Below, piece by piece: positions 10,613 through 21,909 of a stretch of DNA of 64,000 nt (its first letter is position 1; every line of letters starts with the position of its first letter). Position numbers and translations under genes: made by a program. The notes under the pieces are model-generated. The model was given only the letters and a program-made list of their open reading frames with translations. It was not told where the DNA came from and did not search any database. The DNA is taken from the NCBI RefSeq assembly GCF_042186555.1, contig NC_133329.1, positions 71,344,726-71,408,725 of the forward strand. The letters run 5' to 3'. Source of the stretch: Aquarana catesbeiana. Its lineage: Eukaryota; Chordata; Amphibia; Anura; Ranidae.

Positions 10613-12377
10613 GTGGCTTCCAAAACCAGGCTAATTTTAAAGCCAACAGGCAACAGGCTAAAAAGAAATGGTCCTTTAACAAAGACAAACTCAAAGGGGG
10701 AACTCCCTTTGCTCCTTCAGCCCCTTCCAAGAATACCCAGTGACGCCAGGTTAGGGGTAGGGGGAAGATTGTGCCATTTCATCAAGGAATGGGCAGAAAT
10801 TTCCACCAATTCCTTCATCCTTCAAACTCTGTTAAAGGGTTACAGATTGGAGTTCAAAAATCTCCCCCCCAGAGGTTTTTTCTTACCCACCTGCCGAGAG
10901 ACCAAGAGAGACTGCAAGCCATGTTGAATTTGATCTCTGTGTGGGAAACAGAGGGAGTTATTTCTCCTGTCCCAGTAGATCAGAAGTTCCGGGGATCTTA
11001 TTCTCACGTCTTTCTGGTCAAGAAAGCTTCCGGAGGCTTTCGTATGGTCATAAATTTAAGCGTCCTGAACAAATACATAGTTTACAGACGTTTCCGCATG
11101 GAGAACATTTATTCAGTAAGAAATCTGTTACCAGAGGTCTTCATGGTGACCCTGGACCTTCAGGACGCTTATCTTCATGTACCAATCTGCCAGAACCACC
11201 GAAGGTTCCTCAGGTTTGCAGTGCTCGTGGGAAACGAGCCGTCTCATTGGCAGTTCAATGCCCTTCCTTTTGTTCTCTCGGCAGCACCAAGGATTTTCAC
11301 AAAAATCATGGCTGAAGTCATGGCTTTTTTTCGGATTCAAGGTGTATCAATCGTCCCATATCTAGACTATTTTTTGATTTTTTTTCTCAGGGCAAGGAGT
11401 CCCTTATTCAGAACCTACAGTTTGTTTTGCGGACCTTTCAAAAATTAGGGTGGAAAGTCAACCAACAGAAATCTTGCCTAGTACCCTCACAGATCATACT
11501 TTTCCTGGGTTATCTAATAGACTCTGTTGCCCTAAAGATTTTTCTCCCCGAAGAGAAAATTGTGAAAATTCTTCTCTCTGTGCAGGCCTTCAAACTGCTC
11601 CCTCAGACCTCCCTTCGGCGAATCATGCAATTGCTGGGACTTATGACTGCAGCCATTCCAGGGGTGCCTTGGGCTCAATTGCACTCCAGACCCCTTCAGG
11701 CTTTTCTTTTGCTCCATTGGGATTGCAGGAAAAATTCTCTGGATCAGCTGGTAAAACTACCAGAAGGGAATTTTCTAGATCTCGCCTGGTGGGAGCAGCG
11801 AGAACATCCGCAGAGGGGGGAGGATTGGGCAAAACATTGCCCGGTCAAAATTACCATAGACGCCAGTCTGTGGGGTTGGGGTGCTCACTCACAGGATTGG
11901 CTGGCTCAAGGACCCTGGTTGCCAGAGGAAGCAGGTCGCTCCTCGAATTTCAGAGAACTTCTGGCTGTGAGGAAAGCTCTTATGTCTCTGGGGGAGAGGG
12001 TCTATTTAAAGGACCTTTTAATATTTTCAGACAATGCCACAACAGTGGCGTACTTGAACAAACAAGGGGGCACTCGCTCGGAATCACTTCTGTCATTAAC
12101 GCAGCAGATTCTGTCCTGGGCAGAGATCTATGTGTCTTCAGTAAGGGCAGTTCACATCAAGGGGTCAGAAAATGTGCTGGCGGACATTCTGAGCAGGGTG
12201 AGCATCAGTTCCAGCGTTTGGGAACTACATCAAGGCACGTTTCAGGAGGTGGTGCTAAGATGGGGTCTCCCCAAAGTGGATCTTTTTGCCTCCAGTCTCA
12301 ACAAGAAACTACCGGCGTTCTTCTCTCTGGAGAGAGAAACAGAGTCCTTGGGGATGGATGCACTATCCTTCCCTTGA
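10613..12377 (+). pseudogene. DIRS reverse transcriptase-RNase H
   Basis: The RT part is spread over at least three frames (about 10613-10927, 10771-11448 and 11427-12377), so several small indels are present. Recognisable blocks are FRMVINLSVLNKYI, VTLDLQDAYLHVPI, LPFVLSAAPRIFTKIM and the active-site box read as YLDYFLIF. The family has YLDD, so the second catalytic Asp is a Tyr here. The RNase H part at about 11845-12200 is DIRS-typical (IDASLWGWGAH, NFRELLAVRKAL, FSDNATTVAYLNKQGG, ADILSR). A WGLPKVDLFAS motif follows. The enzyme would make element cDNA. The frameshifts and the active-site change make it inactive. Confidence 0.88.
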
Positions 12378-12519
12378 GACTTCAGCCTGGCCTATGCCTT
12401 CCCTCCTTTTCCCCTTTTGCCCCTAGTGGTTCGGAAGATTATTCAGGACAGAGCAGAAGTCGTTCTGATTGCCTCCTGGTGGCCCAGAAGGAGTTGGTTC
12501 TCCTCTCTGAAGGCCCTAT

Positions 12520-13639
12520 CTGTGTATCCTCCCTGGCCCCTTCCAGTTCGGAAGGATCTACTCCATCAGGGACCAATATTGCATCCAAACCCTCAGACCT
12601 TCCATTTGATGGCCTGGAGGCTGAGCGGCGCATCCTACAGTTAAGTGGATGTTCAGAGAGGGTTATTCATACTGTCCTGGACAGCCGTAAACTGGTCACA
12701 AGAAGAATCTATGGGAAAGTTTGGAAAACTTTTATTTCCTGGCAAAGGAAATTTGGTTTAGATTCTTTTTCCACTCCCTGCATTTTAGATTTTCTGCAGG
12801 AAGGAGTGGAAAAGGGGCTCTCTGTCAATACCCCTAGGGTTCAGGTTGCTGCCCTATCCTTATTTTCAGAGAGAAGACTAGCGGTAGATCCCTTAGTCAG
12901 GAGGTTCCTTTTAGCCAGAGCTAGGCATACTCCCAGGATCCTCAAACATGTTCCTCCCTGGGATCTGTCGTTGGTATTAAATGCACTAACAAGGGCTTCT
13001 TTTAAGCCTTTGCATGAGGCTTCCCTGAAAATGATTTCTTTGAAGTTGTCCTTCCTTTTAGCTATTACGTCAGGATGAAGGATTTCTGATCTAGAGTCCC
13101 TTTCCTGTAAAGATCCCTTCCTGAGCATTTTAGAGGATAGGGTGGTGATTAAACCCGATCCACTCTATCTACCCAAAGTTAATTCCAACTTTCATAGGTC
13201 CCAGGAGGTAGTCCTCCCTAGTTTCTGCACCTCTCCCAAAAATGCGGAAGAGGAAAGGTTTGGACGTAAGAGATGTCTTCTACTTTATCTAGAAAAGACC
13301 AGTGGGTTTAGGAGTTCCTCCCAACTGTTAGTTTTGTTCAGTGGCCCCAAGAAGGGGTCCAAAGCATCTAAAAGTTCTATTGCTAGGTGGATTAGGGGAG
13401 CGATCTGTGAGGCATATAAAGCGTCAGGTCGCACCCCTCCTTCTAGAATTAGGGCCCATTCAACGAGATCCATGGCCACATCATGGGCAGAAAGAGCGGG
13501 AGCATCATGGGAAGATATCTCTAAAGCTGCCGTCTGGTCCTCCTCTCATGCATTTGTCAAGCATTATAGAGTTCAGATGCTTTCCAGCCAGGACCTTTCC
13601 TTTGGTAGGAAAGTGCTTCAGGCTGTCGTCCCTCCCTAA
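12520..13639 (+). pseudogene. DIRS tyrosine recombinase
   Basis: The N-terminal SAM-like part (RRIYGKVWKTFISWQRKFGL) and the catalytic part are in one frame, broken only by TGA at 13076-13078, just before RISDL. A CGA-to-TGA change would explain it. The first catalytic Arg (of RIS), the HSTR box (His and second Arg, about 13449) and the late Tyr in HAFVKHYRV (about 13555) are all visible. The frame overlaps the RT-RNase H coding region, as usual in DIRS elements. The enzyme joins circular cDNA to target DNA without a target duplication. Confidence 0.88.
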
Positions 13640-13654
13640 GGTATAATATCTTGC

Positions 13655-13750
13655 TTATCCTCTCAAGTAGCTGTCCTGGAAGGTGAGGGGGGAAAACCCC
13701 CGTTAGACTTACTGGTAACGGTATTTCCAGGAACCTTCCAGGACAGCGTC
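13655..13750 (+). repeat. DIRS internal complementary region
   Basis: CAAGTAGCTGTCCTGGAAGG at about 13660 is complementary to the left extreme of the element (about 1570-1605). The adjoining CGGTATTTCCAGGAACC at about 13718 is complementary to the right extreme (about 13968-14005). This tail-to-head junction is the template used to complete DIRS ends during replication and fixes where the element begins and ends. Confidence 0.85.
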
Positions 13751-13875
13751 TATATTCCCACCCTATTCTATTTTTTCACTGGTCAACTATGTTTTCCTGG
13801 TGGTGGTGTGTTTTATGTTTTCTATTTTTTTCCTCTGCCGAGTGCACCTTCGGTGGAGGTTACTTGATCTTCTAA

Positions 13876-13972
13876 ACAACTGAGGGTCAGAGGAAAGGGA
13901 GAGGCCTTTTAAATTCTATCTGATTTGTGTTTCCTGTAGAGGGCGGAGCCGATCATCTCTCAAGTAGCTGTC
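13876..13972 (-). repeat. DIRS right inverted terminal repeat
   Basis: Reverse complement of 1589-1691 with one visible mismatch. Beyond it the element continues to about 14018 with sequence matched by the internal complementary region. Confidence 0.9.
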
Positions 13973-14145
13973 CAGGAAGGTTCCTGGAAATACCGTCACC
14001 GATAAGTCTATTGGGGTTTTTTTCACCTAATAAGTTTGATGTCATTATATTGATTTTATTTTTGTGTTTTCACAATATTGAGTTCAATTTTTTTGCACTG
14101 CTTCATATATTTATCACAATTTTTGTATCTAGTGTCACAGATTGC

Positions 14146-14650
14146 TTAAAGTGATTGTAAAGGTAATTTTTTTTAAAAAAAAAATAACAAACATGTTATA
14201 CTTACCTTCGCTGTGCAGCTCGTTCTGCACAGAGTGGCCCCGAACCTGGTCTTCTGGGGTCCCTCGGCGGCTGTTTCGGCTCCTCCCCGCAAGCATTTAC
14301 CACCTTAATGCGAGCTCCCTCGCACGGTGGTGAGTGCTTGCGGGCGCGCTCCCGTGATACAGCCGGCGGCTATAGCCGCTCGCTGTATCACTCGGCCCCG
14401 CCCCCTGGCGCGCCGCGTCATCGGATGTGATTGACAGCAGCGCGAGCCAATGGCTGCGCTGCTTTCAATCCATCCACTGCAGCCAATCAGCGACCAGGCT
14501 GAGCTGCAATGAGGACGAGCAGCGAAGATTCGAGGGGTCAGGTAAGTAAAACGGGGGGGGCTGGGGGCGGCGGTACTGTCAAAAGTTTTTTCACCTTAAT
14601 GCATAGAATGCATTAAGGTGAAAAAATTTTTACCTTTACAACCCCTTTAA
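14146..14650. mobile_element. TTAA-bounded MITE (piggyBac-like target), copy 1
   Basis: Bounded by TTAA at 14146-14149 and 14647-14650. The inverted ends are AAGTGATTGTAAAGG and CCTTTACAACCCCTTT, with a GC-rich centre and no coding capacity. A related copy lies at 63121-63629 and shares ACATGTTATACTTACCT and the terminal hairpin. TTAA targets are typical of piggyBac elements. It lies about 100 bp upstream of the V-set exon. Confidence 0.7.
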
Positions 14651-14749
14651 GCGGCTGCTCATTTGTAATTTATATGTTTTAGCGTGGATATCCTATATGA
14701 TTTTTTGATGTATAACTTTATGTATAACTATATATTTTATTATCTGCAG

Positions 14750-15070
14750 GTTGGGCATTGAATCTGTCTGCCCAGAAAGCCATGATGGGGAAAGATGTGA
14801 ACATTCCCTGCTCCTTCACAGTCAAGAACCTTCCTATTGATCGCAGATATCTTTCAATAATTTGGTCCTTCCAAGGAAAGGAAATATTAAGTGTTCAGAA
14901 TGCAGCAGTGAAATCTACAGATCCTCGTATGTCCTACACAAGCCGGGCAGAGGATGGAATCGCTGATCTGTCAATATCAAACATCAATATAACAGATAGA
15001 GGGATCTATAAGTGCTTCATACAGTACAGGTCAGAGACGGAAGAGAAGGAGATACGACTAGATGTACAAG
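14750..15070 (+). CDS. V-set immunoglobulin exon of a V-C1-C1 surface protein
   Basis: Acceptor TATCTGCAG|GT at 14749/14750 and donor CAAG|GTATGC at 15070/15071, phase 1 at both ends as is usual for Ig-domain exons. The encoded domain has both disulfide cysteines (NIPCSF and YKCFIQ), the core Trp (IIWSFQGKEIL) and the D-x-G-x-Y-x-C block (TDRGIYKC). N-glycosylation-type NxS/T sites are present (NLS, NIT). This is a membrane-distal V domain of the kind found in SIRP, B7/NCR3LG1-like and related receptor-ligand proteins. No signal-peptide exon was recognised upstream. It should splice to the C1 exon at 30301. Confidence 0.88.
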
Positions 15071-15254
15071 GTATGCAGTTTAATATAGTCTAAAAACATA
15101 CTTTTTGGCTGATATATCTTAAAGTTTCATCAAATAAATATTTCCCAGCTCAGGCCTAAACTTTTCTTTAGTGTAGCAGAGGGTAAGATTAGAACCTCCA
15201 TTGCGGTTTTATTGTTGTTCCCTATTAGGAGGATCAAACTTCTCTTCCTGTTTT
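15071..15254. other. Intron 1, start
   Basis: Ordinary AT-rich intron sequence after the V-set donor. No element recognised. Confidence 0.5.
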
Positions 15255-15549
15255 AGCCCTCCTTCACATTGAAGCAATTTGACAGGTCAAATCGCATGAC
15301 AAGTTGCAGCCTATTTCTGGCAATGGCATCATTCCAATCGGTGCAACACAGACTTTGCAGGGCCGTAACGATTTGCAAAAGTAGTCCCTACACTACTTCT
15401 GCCAATTTCGTGTGGGACTTCAATAGACATCTGTGCATAAAGCCGCACCGATGTCTTTCAAGTCGCTCCTGAAGTCACGGCTTTGAAATCGTACATTTTC
15501 CGATGAAGTTGCACCATTTCAAAGCCGTGTTCAGTGTGAACAAGGGCTC
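15255..15549. mobile_element. Short MITE with inverted ends AGCCCT..TTCACA
   Basis: The left end AGCCCTCCTTCACATTGAA and the reverse complement of the right end (AGCCCTTGTTCACACTGAA) match. The body is non-coding. It lies in intron 1. Confidence 0.6.
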
Positions 15550-16768
15550 AATGACGGAAGGACAATGTTAAATTTTGGTCTGGGCTTCAACGACCTCTGG
15601 TCTGGAAAGGATTATTTCTCATGTGCTACAGACAATGAATACTGCTGCCTCACTTATAAACCAGGCACACCACTTTTTGATACTGTATATATTAACCGAA
15701 AAATCTACTTCCTGTCTTTAAAATAGAACTAAAGGCAAACTTTTTTTCTTTACTTCCTGTCTCATAGCCAAAACAGTAAGTTAGAAGAAGTCCTTCCAAA
15801 GTGAGGGATTTTCCGAGTTTTCACCAGAGTCACAAGCACTAGTGTCCCAATTGAAAGATGTCACCTATAATCCTTTTCTTGTGGTAACCCAAAATTAGGA
15901 TTTTCCTTTATTTTCACTCTTTGTTATAGCAATAAACAGGACAAATAGAGAAGGTGAATCTCCCTAAGGCCCCTTTCACACGAAGGGTCTGATCAGGTCC
16001 ACCTGTCAGTTTTTCAGGCCGACCTTATTGGAGCGTCCTTTGAAATCCAGTCCGCTAAAATAACGAAAGGCGATCTGCCCATCTCCATCTAGGTGCATCA
16101 GATCGGAGTGTAGATATGTGAAAACAGACAGCGGAGTCCATTTACACCCGATTACCCACAAAGCAGAAGGGGCTCTGTCCATGTCCACTCTGCCCCATGT
16201 AAAAAAGGAACAAACAGCAGTCAAAATCTGACATATGTTCTGTTCTCTTTGCACTCAATCCAAAACTAAAAAAAATGTTTGCCTTTAGTTATACATTAAA
16301 TCAAACCTGTGCTAGGAAAAATACCAAAACTTATAGTCACACAGGTAACCCAGTCATATAAATCTGATCACCATGCAATGCGCCAAGGCAGAATGAGAGG
16401 TGTGAAACTTTGAGGAACTTTGAGGAACCTCCCTGTTCTATTTCATTAATCCAATTATTGTTGTTTCACATGGTCTGGGGTGGCTACTAGATGTTTGAGT
16501 TACATGACTGAAGGTATGAATTGTCAAATTGCCAGGGTAGGGTTATAGAAATGGCATTATGTGAGGGTGGCAGATGGTGTCAAAGGCCCCCAACCCTGCT
16601 CAGAGATGGTAGCACAAGTTTGATGTAGATGGCTTGTTTCATGTTGCTTTAGAACAGTTGTCCTCTTTGTCCAAAATTTGCACCTCACTGTGCTTAAAAA
16701 AATATTCCTGATCTACCTATAAATCATGGGGTATGTTCCCAACCACCATAAGAGCTGAGGAAGCAATC
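15550..16768. other. Intron 1, unassigned
   Basis: No supported gene. The segment near 15966-16290 starts GGCCCCTTTCACACGAAGGG, which looks like one end of a common amphibian DNA transposon, but I could not define the other end. Confidence 0.4.
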
Positions 16769-17207
16769 CAGGGCTGTCTTTAATTTTGATTGGGCCCTGG
16801 GCAAACATTTTCTTGCCCCCCCCCCCCCCCTCTATTCTGAAACATACAAAAAATAGCAGGTAAACTCAAAATCAGTTTACTGCAGCAGATCACGCAGCGA
16901 TTGCAATTGTTTGCCAGAGGTTACAGCCTATCCTTACTGCTCATTGGCTGGTTTCTAGAGGTTACAACACATAATTTCTGCTTGCCGATTGGTTGCTAGA
17001 GGTTCATGGACATTATTAGCGCTCACTAATTGGTTGCTAGGGGTTACAGCACATCATTACCACTTACTGATTGGTTGCTAGAGATTAAAGCAGATCACTA
17101 CTGTTCGCTGATTGGTTGCTAGAGGTTAATGCACATCATTACCTCTCACTGAGCAGTGGAGCAATCCCAAATAATTGAGCAAGTAAAGGGGCACATTAAT
17201 ACATATA

Positions 17208-17770
17208 CTACAGGAGAGGTTCAGAGACTGCGGACAAACTGCATAAGAGGTTCAGAGACTGCGGACATACTGCAGGAGACAATCAGAGACTGCAGACATA
17301 CTGCAGGAGATTACCAGAGACTGCGGACATACTGCAGGAGACAATCAGAGACTGCGGACATACTGCAGGAGACAATCAGAGACTGCGGACATACTGCAGG
17401 AGATTACCAGAGACTGCGGACATACTGCAGGAGATTACCAGAGACTGCGGACATACTGCAGGAGACAATCAGAGACTGCGGACATACTGCAGGAGACAAT
17501 CAGAGACTGCGGACATACTGCAGGAGATTACCAGAGACTGCGGACATACTGCAGGAGATTACCAGAGACTGCGGACATACTGCAGGAGATTACCAGAGAC
17601 TGCGGACATACTGCAGGAGATTACTAGAGACTGCGGACATACTGCAGGAGATTACTATTGACTGTGGACATACTGCAGGAGATTACTAGAGACTGCGGAC
17701 ATACTGCAGGAGATTACTAGAGACTGCGGACATACTGCAGGAGACAATCAGAGACTGCAGACATTATACA
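17208..17770 (+). repeat. 31-bp minisatellite, about 18 units
   Basis: Tandem units of the form AGAGACTGCGGACATACTGC followed by AGGAGATTACC or AGGAGACAATC, 31 bp each, with few differences. Two alternating sub-types (ATTACC and ACAATC) are interleaved. A long frame runs through it only because three units make 93 bp. The reverse complement is related to the array at 52600-54345. Confidence 0.95.
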
Positions 17771-17957
17771 GGTGATGGTCAGAGAACTTTCAGCAACGCA
17801 CAGCTTTACAGTTGAATAACACAGCTCAGGGTTTAAACAGTCAGGCATTTTATGGATGTAAGGACATACCTGGCCAGCCAAGCTCACTACATACATTCAG
17901 GTGTGTGGGCGGGGCTTCCACTCTCTGCTCTCACTACAACAGCCGGGAGCTCCACTG

Positions 17958-18472
17958 ATGCTTTGTTGGGGGACCCGCGCTACCTGTGAATTGGGGCCCC
18001 GATGACAGCTTTGCAGAGTGCACAGAGGACACGGGAGGATGTATTCCCGCGCTAGCCAGCTAAGGGGGGCGGGGCCGGGAGCTCCACTGACGCTCTGACC
18101 CCGCCCACGTGCAGCCTGTATACTCGGAACAGAGCGACTGTAGTGAGAGCCAGTGATCGGAGTGGGAGTGTCAGTGGAGCTCCCGGCCCCGCCCCCGGAC
18201 CTCTGTATTTAGCAGCCAGTATAGAGGGGGCGGGCCGGGAGCTCTACTGATGCTCCCACTCCGATCACTGGCTCTCACTACAGACGCTCTGTTCCGAGTA
18301 TACAGGCTGCACGTAGGCGGGGTCAGAGCATCAGTGGAGCTCCCGGCCCCGCCCCCTCTCAGCTGGCTGGCGCGGGAATACAGCCTCCCATGTCCTCTGT
18401 GCGCTCTGCAAAGCTGTCATCGAGGCCCCAATTCACGGGTAGCATGGGCCCCCCAACAAAGATTGGGCCCAG
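17958..18472. repeat. GC-rich long inverted repeat inside the hAT element
   Basis: GATGCTTTGTTGGGGG at about 17957 pairs with CCCCCCAACAAAG ending at about 18462. GGGCGGGGCCGGGAGCTCC at about 18067 pairs with its complement near 18340. TACTCGGAACAGAGCG pairs with CGCTCTGTTCCGAGTA. The centre contains a further inverted GGGAGCTCC pair, so the whole can fold into a long hairpin. Confidence 0.8.
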
Positions 18473-18696
18473 GGCAAGTGCCCATTTGCCCTGCGCTAAA
18501 GACGGCCCTGAAGCCATCTGGATGAGAGGTGAAACACCTTTGACATTACTAAATAAATACAGCTGAATGTGAACAACTACTACTAGTTGCACCATGACCT
18601 GGATAAATAAGAACCTTCACAAGACTTATACGTAACAACTGTAATTTAGGTGGCACATAAGAAACTGGATTTTAGAATTTGTACAGAGCCGAATTA

Positions 18697-19145
18697 GGCT
18701 TCATGTACACGGCTGCTGGTAAACAGACGTTTAGGAGCAATTGGGCGTTTTTTCAGCTGCGCCTGAACTCTCCTCTATGTTATCTTATCAGTACATGTAC
18801 ATACAATGGTTTATAGTCGTTTATAGGCAGTTGAGTTTAGAAGCATTTTTTGGAAAGCAAAACAAAATGCATTCAGGATGGATGTTCAGAGGCATGTGAA
18901 GCACCAAACGCCTATAACAGCTTGTAAACACGTGTAAACTCAGTAACTCGTACTTAGCCGCGTTTCGTTTATAGGCGTTTTTAATTTTTGACTATTTGGG
19001 AAAAAAAAAAAACGCTTCTAAACGCAAACGCGGCTAAATGTGGCATGTAAACGTGGCAAAATGGATGTTTTTAAATGGCGGTTACTATCTGTCATGTTAA
19101 ATCATTCAGGAGAGGTTGTAAAACGTTCCGTGTACATTAAACTTT
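18697..19145. mobile_element. MITE-like element with ATGTACACGG ends
   Basis: GGCTTCATGTACACGG at the left and the complement of CCGTGTACATTAAACTT at the right are imperfect inverted ends. The interior is built of short GTTTAGGCG-like repeats in both orientations. No gene. Confidence 0.45.
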
Positions 19146-19189
19146 AGAGTTACCCATTTTTTAACCTCCAAAAATCTGTTTTGTGTTAT

Positions 19190-20095
19190 GCCTATTACAC
19201 ACAATGAGAAAACTGGACGAAAAATACAGCTTTCAAAACAATCATCCGAAAATCTGATCATCAGTACACAGCTTTCGAGAGCCGATCACGACAGTTAATG
19301 CAAAATTATCTAAATAACATATCTCTAATGAGTAAGACAGTCAGATGCAATCAACCAAACAAGTGAACGGTATGACAGTGAAATAAATGTCCAAAAGTGA
19401 TTCAAAGTCCATCAAAGAAAAAGCTAAACATCATTGTGACTTGAAGTGAAGAATTATGCAGAGAAATTGCTGATGGATGATCCACCACCAATAATTAAAA
19501 TGCTTACCAAAACGATTGTCGTCAAACAGGCGTACGTCTAATGGGTCAATCAGACTTGTGGTGTGATACACCAGGGAATAACAACCTCGGCAAACACGAC
19601 TTTTTGGGGTTTGGGGATAAACTCCAGTGGTCCCTCTCAATGACACTCCAAATGGGTGGCCCTCAATGGGGATTTTAAAGGGGGGGGGGGGGGGGGAGTC
19701 AGATGAATGGTTTTTCCCATATGGTGTGATTATGAGGAAAGAAGGAAAAAGGGGCACATAGTGTAATTCCGTTTAAAAAAGAAAGAGTATTTATTGTATA
19801 AATGGAACACTCACATTTGCGGAGATAAAAAAGCGCTTGTATTGTAAAATGTAATGCAGTGGTATCAGCAGAGCCCGTCCCATGTTACATTTTACAATAC
19901 AAGCGCTTTTTTACCTCCGCAAATGTGAGTGTTCCTTTTATACAATAAATACATTACATCACTTCCGAAGTTGTATTCTGTCATATGAAAATGTTTTAAC
20001 TTTAGTAGCCTATTGGTTTTTGATATGAGACTAGCATGCAAAAAAAAACAAAGGCGATCTAACGTCCGATATTCTCATTGTGTGTATGAGGCTTT
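19190..20095. mobile_element. Possible MITE with CACACAATGAGAA ends and an internal foldback
   Basis: GCCTATTACACACAATGAGAA at the left and ATTCTCATTGTGTGTATGAGGC at the right are inverted relatives. The interior is non-coding and includes a perfect-looking foldback (19788-19950). The target duplication is unclear. Confidence 0.4.
19788..19950. repeat. Foldback, about 67-bp arms
   Basis: Arms 19788-19854 and 19885-19950 are reverse complements with only a few mismatches (AGCGCTTGTATTGTAAAATG and its complement are exact). The loop is about 30 bp. Confidence 0.85.
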
Positions 20096-20307
20096 AGTCT
20101 CAACCATCTTGTGTTTTACGTAGAATATTTGATCCTTGTTGGTCTGTATAAAAAATATTCTTTCTAGGAGCTGACCTGTCTCTGGTTGACAGAATTCAAT
20201 TCTACGCTTGAGTTATAACTTGCTACTTATTCAGACTGTAATGACGGGAAAACTGAACTTGGTAATGAAGGAGAATGTAATGTACAGATTCACATGTGGA
20301 GATGAGG

Positions 20308-20549
20308 ACACATAGGGGTTGGTTTACCAAAGGCAAATAGACTATGCACTTTGCAAGTGCTGTTGCTCCAGAAATTAGTAAATAAGGTGAAGCTTCACTT
20401 TGCAAATAATACCCAATCACATGTATGGAAAACAAAAAAACAACATTTTTCCTTGCACATGATTGGATGATGGAGGTCAGCAGAGCTTCTCCTCATTTAC
20501 TAAGCTCTGAAACGTGCACGGTCTATTTGCCTTTAGTAAATCAACCCCA
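20308..20549. mobile_element. MITE with GGGGTTGGTTTACCAAAGGC-type ends
   Basis: GGGGTTGGTTTACCAAAGGC at the left is inverted at the right as GCCTTTAGTAAATCAACCCC. The internal sequence is the low-complexity CACTTTGCAAGTGC type common in frogs. Non-coding. Confidence 0.6.
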
Positions 20550-20870
20550 GTGTATTAGTGCTGAAAGTGACACCATCACCATGGGGTCTAAACTAAAGAA
20601 AAGCCACCCTGTAAATGGAAATGCTCTATACTTACTTTCTGGTGGCCCGTGTTTTCAAACACTCTACTACATTGCTGATCCCCAGACTGTATTGGGTGGG
20701 TGGAATATCTGTTACTTCGCTATACACTACCAATTCTCCCCACCTGTAGCTATGTAGGAGCCACCAAGAGAAATGAAAGCACACGATGAGTGAGTTGGTA
20801 TTGCACTCTCTCGGAAGTTTCAGGTACTTGTAGCAAACATTTTAACACAGGTTGTCATTACTTTTGTTTA

Positions 20871-21113
20871 TCAAAGAAAAAAGCAGTACAGCGCATAAAT
20901 AAAACTAAATAAATATATAGACAAAAAATATGAAATGTATAAAAAATATGAAATATATAAAAAATATAAAGTCCAATATAAACAAAATGCAGGCAAAATC
21001 CAGTGATTCTTCCAGTGATAATAGTGACATAAGGTAAAATGTTGCAGGGTGACTGTGGTGACAAACGTAGACCTCCACCTTCAGTGATACTAGCAGCTCA
21101 CCTCAATGGATGG
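20871..21113 (-). repeat. Penelope pseudo-LTR, left outer copy (truncated)
   Basis: On the - strand this matches the start of 29816-30150 (CATTGAGGTGAGC, then TATCACTGAAGGTGGAGG). It stops at TTTCTTTGA, where the target sequence begins, so about 90 bp of the repeat is missing. Confidence 0.85.
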
Positions 21114-21435
21114 ACCCCTGAGTTAATCAGTCAGGTCAAACACAGCAGTTCCCTCACCAGGGAATTAATCAGGAGGAGATGAGTGCACCGTAAAGCATCA
21201 GCAGCAGCAGCTTTCACTAACCAACAGACAGGCAATGATCACATGTAAAAAATAAGGAAGGAATCTAGTGCTCTCTGAATGATAATCAAATCAATTTAAT
21301 AAAAAAGCGAAAGAACTCACAATAAGATGCACTGTACCCCAGTGCGGAGGATAAAAGCATGGAAGGAATGGATGTCCCATAGAGGATGGACGAGCGGAGC
21401 GCGGGTGACGTCACGATCAGGGCACGTTCTCCTTG

Positions 21436-21477
21436 CCGTACGCGTTACGTCCCTCAAAGTGGGCGGGACTTCCTCAG
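21436..21477 (-). ncRNA. Hammerhead-ribozyme-like motif (left Penelope copy)
   Basis: On the - strand: CTGAGGA, a stem AGTCCC/GGGAC, then GTAAC and the palindrome ACGCGT. This resembles the minimal hammerhead motifs known from Penelope-like elements. GTAA replaces the conserved GAAA, and an extra A sits at the base of the stem, so activity is doubtful. Confidence 0.4.
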
Positions 21478-21909
21478 CGGCGACGGCTGAGCGCGATGAC
21501 ACCCATTTAAATACTAGTCCGCTCCTCCCAAACAACCAATGAACTGAGTTGTGTACTAATCACCATGGTGACCATAAACGAGACTTCAAACCAGGAAGTG
21601 ACTGTCTCCATAGGATAGCCATATAAGTGGTGAATAGTGAGGCTATTAATAAATAGCATCCGTTAGAAATACCAAAATGTCATGTCTCTAAAGCTATAGA
21701 AAATATATAGAATAATGAGACCACTGTAAGGATAAATAAATAATTAAAAAAAAAAAAAAATTAAAAAAATCAAACAAAGCAACGGCGGCAAAATCCCCAC
21801 GTATCCACTCATCCTCCTGGGTCATCCAATACCATATTATAAATACATGTAAAATTAACATATTAGAAAAAAGTAAAAAATTGAAAAATTAAAAAATTAA
21901 AAAAGGGCA

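Larger units (their letters stand above)
1570..14018 (+). mobile_element. DIRS-like tyrosine-recombinase retrotransposon, interrupted by a Harbinger element
   Basis: The order is gag, reverse transcriptase-RNase H, tyrosine recombinase. The inverted terminal repeats are about 100 bp and nearly identical. An internal complementary region at about 13660-13745 joins the complements of the two extreme ends. This is the DIRS1-type architecture, in which the ends do not make target duplications, and I see none. Without the nested 7.2-kb Harbinger the element is about 5.25 kb, normal for DIRS. The reading frames are damaged by frameshifts, a stop in the recombinase and a change in the RT active site, so this copy should be inactive. 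End positions are good to about 10 bp and were inferred from the internal complementary region. Confidence 0.9.
16769..18510. mobile_element. Non-autonomous hAT-type element carrying a minisatellite
   Basis: The ends are CAGGGCTGTCTTTAATTTTG and the inverse of CGCTAAAGACGGCCCTG. They are flanked by 8-bp direct repeats with one mismatch (AAGCAATC at 16761-16768, AAGCCATC at 18511-18518). Eight-bp duplications and CAGGG ends fit hAT. There is no transposase gene. The interior holds diverged 50-60-bp repeats (GATTGGTTGCTAGAGGTT, about 16900-17130), a 31-bp minisatellite and a GC-rich inverted repeat. Confidence 0.8.

Noticed and set aside
17156..17689. Long repetitive open frame (177 codons)
   Set aside because: It runs through the 31-bp minisatellite. 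Three units make 93 bp, so any stop-free phase stays open. No start context or family similarity.
17208..17770. CRISPR-like look of regular 31-bp repeats
   Set aside because: There are no unique spacers, the units are contiguous, and the DNA is eukaryotic.
20425..20757. 110-codon frame in intron 1
   Set aside because: It starts inside a MITE, has no family features and no supporting splice sites.
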